Origin: an uncultured Clostridia bacterium
GTDB lineage: Bacteria; Bacillota; Clostridia; Christensenellales; Borkfalkiaceae
Direction of reading: 5' to 3'
DNA length: 64,000 nucleotides
Assembly: GCA_947628505.1 (NCBI GenBank)
Contig: CANRAD010000002.1
Coordinates: 62,001 to 126,000, forward strand
This document shows positions 25,751 through 33,563 of this stretch, piece after piece. The position numbers and the translations under genes are program-made. Position 1 is the first letter of the stretch; each line of letters begins with the position of its first letter. The notes below the pieces were generated by a model. That model made no database searches, was not told where the DNA came from, and saw only the letters and a list, made by a program, of their open reading frames with translations.

Positions 25751-27028
25751 TTAAATTTTATAATTAACTTTTTCGGCTTCACTGAGGATATATTCTTCCG
25801 AATAGTCGGTATATCCCCTATCCACGCGGGAGGTTACAACTCCCGCCTCCTGCTCGTGTCCGTCCCAAAGCATTACCACTTCGGGGTTGACGCCCGCTTC
25901 CTTGCACCTTGTAATAAAGGTATATCTCAGTTCGTGCGGATGGTGATGAGGAAACAATCTCTTAACCTGTGAAGCTATCGCGTTGGGGTTGGTGTCCCTT
26001 GCCTTGTCAAAGTCAACATAGGGCAACACTCTTCTAAACACAGGCGTGAACGGTATTCTACGCTCAACGACGTTCTTGCCCATGCGCTCTTTGCTTGTGT
26101 CGCAAACAAGGTATTTACCGTCTATAATTCTGATACTTTTCAGTTCGGACTGCCGAAGTCCGAAGTAAAGCAATACCAAAAGTGCCGAGCTTGTCGCGCC
26201 GTCCGTTCTCGCCGTGCAATATTCCACAAGTTTCTTTTCTTCTTCCTTTGTGAATGCGCTTCCTTTTTTGCTTTCAAAGTGCGGCAAGACGATTTTTCTC
26301 ATAGGCGACAGAATGTTGAAATCCTCAACAGCCATATCGAAAATACAGTTAAGCTGTAATTTCAACTTCTCTGCCGTTCTGCCCTTACCCTGGTCCACAA
26401 ATCCGAACAGAAAATTTTGCACCATATTCCTGTCAATATCCGTTAGATGTAAATGTCCGAAAACAGGTTTTAAATTTACGTTAAACGAGCGCAGGTACTC
26501 TTTGTAGGTGGACGGTTTTGTGGTCTTTTCCTTTATTTTGAGCCATTCCTCGGCGTAGTCCGAAAAAGTCAAAGTGTCTGCCGTGCGGCAATTTTGATTG
26601 ATTTTTTGTTTTTTGGTTGGCTTACCGTTGGCGTGGTCGTTTAGCTTTTCTATAAACTTCTGCTTCATAATTTCAAAGTTTGCCGAACTTACTTCTATGT
26701 TAAACCCGTTTCTGCGGTAGCGCGCCTCATACACTCCCTTATGGTAGCGATATGATACTATTTCACTGTTATAGGCAAATATGTGTCTGTATATCTGCGG
26801 CATTTTTTGAATCTCCTTTTTACTGAATTTGATTTTGCCGCAGTTTTTTACACTGTCTTTCCCTTCCCTTTGTATTCTCACGGCTTCCCGTGATACGTTT
26901 TGCCCTGCATGGGCAATAGGTTGTTCGGCAAGCATTTTGCGGTATGCTTCTGTCTGCAAATTCAAAAACCTTGCAAACAGCTCGTTCATGTCTGCCGTTG
27001 TTACCGGTTGTGATTCCTTATACTGCAA
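25751..27028 (-). CDS. Tyrosine integrase of the tRNA-Gln element
   Basis: A 425-residue phage/ICE-type integrase. After an N-terminal variable region, residues about 90-150 look like an arm-binding domain (YRYHKGVYEARYRRNGFN), then a core-binding domain (LTFSDYAEEWLKIKEK) and the catalytic domain: Arg in LYFGLRQSELKSI, HELRYTFITRCKEAG (HxxR), His in LWDGHEQ, and Tyr in RGYTDYSEEY. It is placed next to the left end reading towards attL, the standard arrangement. The HEQEAGVV stretch between the His and the Tyr is slightly unusual. The first 30 residues may not be translated; the nearest good ribosome binding site (AAGGAG) precedes the first ATG. Confidence 0.92.
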   Translation of the reverse strand: MQYKESQPVTTADMNELFARFLNLQTEAYRKMLAEQPIAHAGQNVSREAVRIQREGKDSVKNCGKIKFSKKEIQKMPQIYRHIFAYNSEIVSYRYHKGVYEARYRRNGFNIEVSSANFEIMKQKFIEKLNDHANGKPTKKQKINQNCRTADTLTFSDYAEEWLKIKEKTTKPSTYKEYLRSFNVNLKPVFGHLHLTDIDRNMVQNFLFGFVDQGKGRTAEKLKLQLNCIFDMAVEDFNILSPMRKIVLPHFESKKGSAFTKEEEKKLVEYCTARTDGATSSALLVLLYFGLRQSELKSIRIIDGKYLVCDTSKERMGKNVVERRIPFTPVFRRVLPYVDFDKARDTNPNAIASQVKRLFPHHHPHELRYTFITRCKEAGVNPEVVMLWDGHEQEAGVVTSRVDRGYTDYSEEYILSEAEKVNYKI

Positions 27029-27233
27029 TTCTCCTTATTGTTTTATTTGTGAAGCGGTATGTTCTACCGCTTGAAATACAGTTACTATGTCCTCTCACCA
27101 TATTCACAAAAGTTCCTCCTTAATTTATTAAAAAGTATTCAGTTGTGATTAAGTTGTAAGATATACCGTAACAGATTGTTAATACGATATATCACAGTTC
27201 GCTTGATTTGTCAAGACCCAAAAGTAAAGTTTT

Positions 27234-28157
27234 TTACTTGCTCCAACCACCTCGCTTGCCGTGGAAAGGAGTGGGCGGATTTTTCTTATGACGGGCTTTT
27301 GAGAGAAGTGCCTCAAACTCGTCGGGATAGGTTTCTATTATGTCTGTTACCATTCTGTACGCTTTCTCCGACGTGCGCAACTTTCGTTCCTGTTCCTGCA
27401 CAAGATTGAATAGGTCTTTTGAATCTCTATTCTTGATTTCAAGCTGTTGCTTATATGCGGCATTGTCCTTGCGCAGAGAGGTTATTTCTTCGGCAACCTC
27501 TTTTTTCTTTTTAGGCAACGGCTGGTTTTTAATGGCTTCAACTTCCTCGTGTACTCCGTCAAGATATGCCCGCGCTTGTTGTTCGGCTTGCTTTATTATC
27601 TCGGCTTTGTACTCCGCCGTAGGCTTGTGCTTTGCCGTGCTACCTTCTTTCCCTCGCTGTAATCCCCACTTCTTGCCGACGGCTTCGTGAAAGTCAGTCT
27701 GTAACTCCCGTAACGCTACTCTGTCGAATAGCTGTTTGGAACACAGTCTGCCGTCCAGCACGGGAATCAGATTGAGGTGCAAGTGCGGCGAAGTTTCATC
27801 GACGTGGACTACCGCAGAGATTATGTTTTCCTCGCCATAACGTTCGGCGAAGAACTCCGTGCAGTCCGTAAAGAATTGACGTTGTTCTTCGGGCGATAGC
27901 CCCTCGAAAAATTCCTTGTCTGAACCGAGAATAAATGAATTTATGAGTACGGCGTCGTCCTTGATTTTTCTTTTCTGTGCAAGCTCCTTTATTCGTTGGT
28001 TGATATAGGTTATGTAACTGCAACCGCGCTGAACTATGTGATAGTTGCCGCCCGTGCGCTTTAAATCTATATCGGGATTTTTTGTTGGCGTGTAATTTTT
28101 ATCTCTCTCGTTCTCGCGCTCGATGCCTTTGACGTCGGCGCGTTTGTATTTATCCAT
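27234..28157 (-). CDS. MobV-family relaxase (Mob/Pre)
   Basis: A 307-residue plasmid-type relaxase that nicks oriT for conjugal mobilisation. The MobV signature HVDETSPHLHLNLIPV near residue 115-130 contains the metal-binding HxH, and NPDIDLKRTGGNYH near 27 is the conserved N-terminal motif. The C-terminal third (residues about 190-290) is a charged coiled coil (AEEITSLRKDNAAYKQQLE), as in Mob/Pre proteins. The protein is shorter than pMV158 MobM (about 490 residues), within the range of MobV proteins in Firmicutes IMEs. oriT lies 65 bp upstream of its start. The last residues are basic (KKNPPTPFHGKRGGW). Confidence 0.93.
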   Translation of the reverse strand: MDKYKRADVKGIERENERDKNYTPTKNPDIDLKRTGGNYHIVQRGCSYITYINQRIKELAQKRKIKDDAVLINSFILGSDKEFFEGLSPEEQRQFFTDCTEFFAERYGEENIISAVVHVDETSPHLHLNLIPVLDGRLCSKQLFDRVALRELQTDFHEAVGKKWGLQRGKEGSTAKHKPTAEYKAEIIKQAEQQARAYLDGVHEEVEAIKNQPLPKKKKEVAEEITSLRKDNAAYKQQLEIKNRDSKDLFNLVQEQERKLRTSEKAYRMVTDIIETYPDEFEALLSKARHKKNPPTPFHGKRGGWSK

Positions 28158-28222
28158 ATGGCATACTAAATAACTTATAATTTTGTCCTCCTTAATCTTT
28201 TAACCTTTTGCCTGCGGCGAAA

Positions 28223-28240
28223 GGTATAACTCACTATACC
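28223..28240 (-). other. MobV-type origin of transfer (oriT)
   Basis: The minus strand reads GGTATAGTGAGTTATACC, an inverted repeat whose centre TATAGTGAGTTATAC differs by one base from the pMV158 oriT core TATAGTGTGTTATAC as I remember it. It lies directly upstream of the relaxase gene on the same strand, as in MobV plasmids. The nick is expected between G and TTATAC. Confidence 0.78.
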
Positions 28241-28297
28241 AAATCGCTATCGCGGTTTGGTGCCGTTCGCCCTTGCAGGGATGAGTTCCGCGTTCGC

Positions 28298-28364
28298 CAA
28301 ACAGCACAGTGCGCTGTTTGGGCGGAACGAAATGAGTGAGCGCATTCGTCCCGCGCGAACGGTG
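28298..28364. repeat. Hairpin-containing repeat, copy B
   Basis: CAAACAGC-N7-GCTGTTTG, then ATGAGTGAGCGCATTCG and CCCGCGCGAACGGTG, about 80-90% like copy A at 25633. It lies between oriT and the upstream gene. It may be part of the transfer origin region or a hairpin for complementary-strand synthesis; unknown. Confidence 0.6.
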
Positions 28365-28441
28365 ACCGAACGCGGTGTTGTCCTTACGCCGCGTGAGACC
28401 TGTTTTACAATTTAGCATTATCTTCGGTGTGTAATCGGCGT

Positions 28442-29083
28442 TTATTCGGCGTGCAGATTCTCACGGTATTTCGCAATTACATTGTATATATGCAAGCCGT
28501 TAAGCTCGGTCTTGTTTGCCTTAATATACTCATATAACCCGCGCATATCCACGCCTTCCAATATCCTGTTGTCCGTTCGTAAGTTGCCCGTTATAAACGG
28601 GAAATCTTGGCGTATCGTTTCCAACGTAATTTGTTTGGTGGAATGTTTCGCCGCTCTGTCGGACTGACATTTGCTCTTTAAAAGAGGTACTCTGATTGCA
28701 GAGAAATAGCTCTTTACGACAGCGCACTCCTCGTCTGTAACAAGCTCCTCGCCGAACATATATCCGCAGATTTGCTTGATTAAAATACCTGCCTCGCTGT
28801 CTTTCAAACAGAAGAATATGTTTGCGTAGATTGAACGGAAAGTAAACCGCCGCTCCCTTACAATGGGCGTGTTGTTGCCCGTTAGCTCGCGGTCTTTCTC
28901 GGCTTTGAAGCCGTCCGAAAGGAGTAGGAACAGGCAAGTTACTTTGTCCGTTGCAAGCTCGTCCGGCTCCTTGTCGCGGAACATATAGTCCACAAGTTTT
29001 TTTATGTACTGACCCGCCTCGGCGTGGCTCAAACTTGCGATGTTGTCCATATAGGACTTGTAAAAGTTGAATTGTTTTATCAT
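28442..29083 (-). CDS. DUF6291-like protein, replication/mobility associated
   Basis: A 213-residue protein made of two related halves: FYKSYMDNIASLSHAEAGQYIKKLVDYMF at the N-terminus and IYANIFFCLKDSEAGILIKQICGYMFGEEL near residue 85. This repeated pattern is typical of DUF6291-like proteins found near replication genes of phages and mobile elements. The rest (IRQDFPFITGNLRTDNRILEGVDMRGLYEYI) is not assigned by me. It starts with GGAGG upstream and precedes oriT and the relaxase in the same orientation. A role in replication or its control is inferred from company only. Confidence 0.6.
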   Translation of the reverse strand: MIKQFNFYKSYMDNIASLSHAEAGQYIKKLVDYMFRDKEPDELATDKVTCLFLLLSDGFKAEKDRELTGNNTPIVRERRFTFRSIYANIFFCLKDSEAGILIKQICGYMFGEELVTDEECAVVKSYFSAIRVPLLKSKCQSDRAAKHSTKQITLETIRQDFPFITGNLRTDNRILEGVDMRGLYEYIKANKTELNGLHIYNVIAKYRENLHAE

Positions 29084-29967
29084 GCTTCCTCCTTAAATTT
29101 TTTCTTGTTTGCCGTTGTTTTACGACTGCGGCGGAAGTCAAAAGTTTTGCATTGGAATTACACCTCCTTATTTATCTTTAATGTCCCCTCACTTGGTAGG
29201 CAAGTAAGAAGCCCTTTTCACAACCATTTTTAAAAAATTTTTTATGCCTTACAATTGGTAGTCAAGTGACAAGCCGGAATTATATAGGTTGACGAAAAAT
29301 TTTATTTAACATTTTTTAAGGTTTTACATAGCCTTTCACTTATTAGAGAAAAATCGGCCCACATACACCCATTTATTTAAAAACTTTTTTTCACTTTATA
29401 ATTTTACAAAACCAAACAAGTAAGTTTTTATTAGTAAATTAAACCCTCCTAACAACACCAAAAAAGCCGATGACTGCTTCTCCACAAGTCACCGACTTTA
29501 ACCGAATTTGGTATTTTATATTACCCTATGTTGGTTAGACATTCTATAAAGTTTTAGGTTGAGATTATCTCATATTACCCTCATATAATTAGATAAAATT
29601 ATCACCGAAAATTTCAAAAATCCAAAAAATTTTTTCTAAAAAATTGTACAACAACAAAGCCCAACCTCGCACAACGAAAAAACAATAAAGTCACGTCATA
29701 GACCTTTTAAAAGTGCAAGGCAGCTCGGCAAATCTTTTTGCCGAGTGAGAAGTAGGACATACTTCTCATCATACCGCCGCTTCATTGCGGCAAGGGCACA
29801 CTCCGCCCATCTGTAACTTAATTATAACACTATAATTTGCAAATCAAACAATTAAGTCACAATTTTTTGCTTTTATGTTTGGCAAAAGTTTGAATTGCAC
29901 AATTAGTCCTTTTGAATTTAATATCAATGTTTCCTATCATATCAAATCAAAAAAATTCAAATGAAAA
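29084..29967. other. 880-bp AT-rich non-coding region with several hairpins
   Basis: No credible gene. Two copies of a TTGGTAG(G/T)CAAGT(A/G)A(G/C)AAGCC motif lie at 29193-29213 and 29255-29275, each with a small ACTTG/CAAGT dyad, 62 bp apart. A stem AAAGCCGATGACT / AGTCACCGACTTT (29465-29500) with T-run on the minus strand looks like a terminator. Three adjacent hairpins follow: CTCGGCAAA/TTTGCCGAG (29724-29745), TGAGAAGTA/TACTTCTCA (29746-29768) and GCCGC/GCGGC (29776-29791). On the minus strand a TATAAT-like box precedes these, so they may form a small RNA; they could equally be a single- or double-strand replication origin of the element. Confidence 0.55.
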
Positions 29968-32721
29968 TCACATCCCCAATTTATTGCCGTAAAGAGTAGT
30001 ATTGGTATCCATCAAATTAGCATCGGTTTTAAGACGAGTATAGTAGCCAACTATTCCGCCCACATAACTGTTGCCTATAATTTCAGCTTCGTTTGTGCAA
30101 TATGTAATTTCGAAATAGCCATAAAAATAATCTTTTCCGCCTACGCCATAATTAATTATATTATTCATACCATAAACTTCACCAAATATTCCTCCTATAC
30201 GGTCATTGCCTTTTACTTTATTAATGTTTTTATTGCTTTTTACTGTATATGTAACATCTTTCTTACCTATAGGCATTGTCAAATAACCTGCTATTCCTCC
30301 AACTTGGATTTTTCCTTCTATTTCTCCATTATTTATGTTATTATCTGCTCTACCATTTGCGGAGATATTTAAATATCCGACAAGTCCACCCACATAGGAG
30401 CCATCAGTAATTTTAATATCTGCATTATTTGTACAGCTAATTATTCCAGTGCAATAGCCTGCTATTCCGCCTACATAAGATCTACTATTTCCGCTTTCAA
30501 TAATAGCTGTTGTTGAAACAATTTCACCATTATTTATCGCGTTTTCAATTATTCCGCTATATCCAGCAAACCCTCCAACATATCCTTTACCTGCAATTAT
30601 ATTATTATTTGTTTGTCCCGTAGCCTTTATATTTGTATCTGGTGAATATCCCACAAAGCCCCCAACATAATTCCCACCACAAATATTTGCGGTATTACTA
30701 CAAACATTCAATTTTGTCACTCTTGTTCCATACCCAATTAATCCACCTATATAATCTCCAACTCCAATTATTTCTGCTACATTGTCCAATATTGATATCT
30801 CAAAATAACCATAATAATAATCCTTACCGCCCACGCCATAATTAATTATTTTGTTCATACCGTAAACTTCCCCGATTATTCCTCCTATACAATTATTACC
30901 TCTTACTATGTTAGTGTTTTTATTATTTTCTACTGTATATGTAATGTTTTTCTTATCTGCGGGCATAGTTAAATATCCAGCTATGCCCCCAACTTTATCC
31001 GTGCCTACAACTTCTCCTTTATTTTCATTATTGTTAAGCATCCCATTGTTAGTTACATTAACATAGCCAACAAGCCCACCAACATAAATACCATTGTTCA
31101 CCTTAATGTCGGCATTATTAACACACTGAATAAGTCCATTGCAATACCCAGCTATCCCGCCTACATATGCTCGACTATCACTGCCTTCAACAATAACCCC
31201 AGTCGAAATTATCGTACCACTATTTATTGCATTTTGTATCACACCTGTATAGCCTGCAAAACCGCCAACATAGCCTTTACCAGTTATGGTATTGTTATTT
31301 TCCGATCCTGCTGCTTGAATATTTGTACCAGACGAATAGCCTACATAGCCACCCACATAGTTACCGCCGTTGATATCTGCTTTATTTTCACAAACCGTTA
31401 TTTTAGATAATGATGTTGCATATCCGACCAAGCCACCGACATAATCACTTCTACCTTGTATTTCTGCCGAATTTGAAGATTCCGATATTTCCGTGCCCCC
31501 AACACTTTTGCCTAATATACCCCCCACACAGCTATTCCCTTTCACGATATTGTTATTAATATCATTAACTATAGTTGTATTTACCGAGCAATATCCGGCT
31601 ATGCCCCCAACATTATCTGTTCCTTGAATTTCACCATTATTGCTATTGTTATTTATTTTATCATTACCGCTTGCAGAAATATTTCCGGCAATTCCACCAA
31701 CGTTATTTTTGCCTAAAACAGTTGCATCATTAGTGCAGTTTGATACAACAGAATTATTGTTATAACCTACAACTCCGCCGACATTGTCGTAGTACAACGG
31801 ATTAATCGTGCCGGAAACAGTAACCCCGTCTATCGTCCCTTGATTCGTGCCGCACAGTATGCCTGCCGTGCTGGCATCGCCGCGAGAGGTTATATTAGCA
31901 TTTTCAATTGTTAAATTCTTTACCGTGCCTTGCAATGTGCCGAATAATCCCAAATTGGAATCATTGACCGAGTTTATGGTTAAATTTTTAATCTTATAAT
32001 CACCGCCAATCAATGTGCCGCTAAAGCCGCTTATAGGTGACCAATTTTCTGCTGCCAAATCAATATCAGCACCCAAAATATATTTACCAGATGCATTATT
32101 CAACGCTTTAAGTTCGTCAGCCGATGATATTTTTTTATAATATTTGAACTCGTCGCCGACGGATGATTTGTCCTCCCACTCACACACAAAGCCTTTTATA
32201 GTGCTTGAACTTGACGCAAATACATTCCATTTGCCCGTTTTAGACCACCGTGTATCCGAGTTATTTGCATAAATCCCCAAATAATTTTCATTATCCCCAT
32301 GCGGCGCAGTGGGGTGCCAATTGGAATAATTAAATTCTTCCCCATGGATCCATACGAAATTTTGCCCGCTTTTATAGGCGCCCAACCAACAAGCGAAATT
32401 TACTTTTTTAACAATATTTTCAACAAAAGTTTGCTCTTCTTGACTTGTTATGGTAGCCAAGTGACCACCTAAATTTTCGCAATAGTTTTCAGCGTTCTGC
32501 CAATCCCTATGTTCTTTATATACATAATAGTAATGCCCGTTAAAAGAATACAGGTCTAAATTTAAATTATCAAAATGCTCCGTTGGGTAAGATATATTAT
32601 TCTCATCGTTATTACTATTCGGGTCAGAATTATCGCCGTTATTGTTGCAAGCGGCTAATCCGAACGAAATGCAAAATGCAGACATTATTGTTAACAGAAA
32701 AATAATTACGTTCCTTTTCAT
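29968..32721 (-). CDS. Lipoprotein with C-type lectin-like domain and GLUG repeats
   Basis: A 917-residue surface lipoprotein. Lipobox GLAAC puts the lipidated Cys near residue 25. Residues about 55-190 form a C-type lectin-like fold: FNGHYYYVYKEHRDWQNAENYCENLGGHLATI, then WLGAYKSGQNFVWIHGE and FVCEWED, with only part of the usual disulfides. The remainder (about 215-900) is a series of more than twenty GLUG-type units (VGGIAGYC, YVGGLVGYA, YVGGFVGYS) likely to form a beta-helix. The second half of the GLUG region is a near duplicate of the first (two stretches starting at ENNKNTNIVRGNN and KSNKNINKVKGND). It is the last gene of a four-gene operon, 5 bp after the M50-like protease gene. Confidence 0.9.
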   Translation of the reverse strand: MKRNVIIFLLTIMSAFCISFGLAACNNNGDNSDPNSNNDENNISYPTEHFDNLNLDLYSFNGHYYYVYKEHRDWQNAENYCENLGGHLATITSQEEQTFVENIVKKVNFACWLGAYKSGQNFVWIHGEEFNYSNWHPTAPHGDNENYLGIYANNSDTRWSKTGKWNVFASSSSTIKGFVCEWEDKSSVGDEFKYYKKISSADELKALNNASGKYILGADIDLAAENWSPISGFSGTLIGGDYKIKNLTINSVNDSNLGLFGTLQGTVKNLTIENANITSRGDASTAGILCGTNQGTIDGVTVSGTINPLYYDNVGGVVGYNNNSVVSNCTNDATVLGKNNVGGIAGNISASGNDKINNNSNNGEIQGTDNVGGIAGYCSVNTTIVNDINNNIVKGNSCVGGILGKSVGGTEISESSNSAEIQGRSDYVGGLVGYATSLSKITVCENKADINGGNYVGGYVGYSSGTNIQAAGSENNNTITGKGYVGGFAGYTGVIQNAINSGTIISTGVIVEGSDSRAYVGGIAGYCNGLIQCVNNADIKVNNGIYVGGLVGYVNVTNNGMLNNNENKGEVVGTDKVGGIAGYLTMPADKKNITYTVENNKNTNIVRGNNCIGGIIGEVYGMNKIINYGVGGKDYYYGYFEISILDNVAEIIGVGDYIGGLIGYGTRVTKLNVCSNTANICGGNYVGGFVGYSPDTNIKATGQTNNNIIAGKGYVGGFAGYSGIIENAINNGEIVSTTAIIESGNSRSYVGGIAGYCTGIISCTNNADIKITDGSYVGGLVGYLNISANGRADNNINNGEIEGKIQVGGIAGYLTMPIGKKDVTYTVKSNKNINKVKGNDRIGGIFGEVYGMNNIINYGVGGKDYFYGYFEITYCTNEAEIIGNSYVGGIVGYYTRLKTDANLMDTNTTLYGNKLGM

Positions 32722-32726
32722 AATAT

Positions 32727-33557
32727 TTATCCCCTATTTTTTATCTTTTCTATACAAGCAATGACAGCCTTTATTACAAAAGCCAACAATACGGTTATAC
32801 CGGCAAAAATTCCCGCTATTGCAAGGAAGCCTATTATTATGAACGAAAAAGACGTCATGGCACTCGTAGTTGCTTCCAACGCAGGCATAGACACGAAATA
32901 CATTATTATGTCTGCAATTAGAAGTAACGCCGCTATAAATAAAAAACCTTTGAATCCGCCTTTAATATCCGACGTGCTTAACTCCATATGACTTGCAATC
33001 ATAAAAGAAAGCACGATAAATACCCACCACAGAATACTTCCCGTGTTTGTAAAGCCGAAAATATCTTCGACTATATCCCAAAATATTTGCAAACTTGCAG
33101 AGTAGGTTGACGCCTCAAACAGGTTAAACGATATAAGCGGGATAAATTTAAGCTCGTCAACCACTTCCGAAAAAATACTCGGCACAAGCAAATACATTAA
33201 GAGGAATATTACTCCGCTTCCGCCCAAAATAGGTGCAATCCCTATAAAGAAGTTGCCGATTTGATGGTACAAATTTCTCGGATTATATGAATGATTGACA
33301 TAACCGAGCGTACCGTCCGAATCGGGCTGATACAGCTTTATTTCAGTAACTTTATGCCCAAAAACCACGCACATAAGAGCGTGGCTTAATTCGTGAACGG
33401 GCGTACCGATTATTCCCGTGGCAATAATTATTTTTGAAGCATTTTCGCCGACTATTTTATAAAATGCCTTTCGGCAGAGGGTAATCAATAGTCCGAAAAC
33501 TACGATTACCCCTACCGTAAATATAAGCTGATATAAAAAGTTATAAAGTATTTCCAT
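32727..33557 (-). CDS. M50-like integral membrane metalloprotease
   Basis: A 276-residue membrane protein with about six to seven helices. GTPVHELSHALMCVVFGH near residues 51-68 contains HELSH, the HExxH zinc motif of site-2-protease (M50) and related membrane proteins, placed in a hydrophobic helix. A second conserved loop may be FIGIAPILGGSGV near 110. The third metal ligand (usually NxxPxxxLDG) is not obvious, so this may be an M50-like protein of different function. It is between lipoprotein genes with 5-6 bp gaps on both sides, which suggests it acts on, or helps in export or shedding of, these lipoproteins. Confidence 0.7.
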   Translation of the reverse strand: MEILYNFLYQLIFTVGVIVVFGLLITLCRKAFYKIVGENASKIIIATGIIGTPVHELSHALMCVVFGHKVTEIKLYQPDSDGTLGYVNHSYNPRNLYHQIGNFFIGIAPILGGSGVIFLLMYLLVPSIFSEVVDELKFIPLISFNLFEASTYSASLQIFWDIVEDIFGFTNTGSILWWVFIVLSFMIASHMELSTSDIKGGFKGFLFIAALLLIADIIMYFVSMPALEATTSAMTSFSFIIIGFLAIAGIFAGITVLLAFVIKAVIACIEKIKNRG

Positions 33558-33563
33558 TTTCGC

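Noticed and set aside
25565-25972. A 135-codon plus-strand frame right of tRNA-Gln
   Set aside because: It spans the arm-site region, the hairpin repeat and the 3' end of the integrase in antisense; no ribosome binding site.
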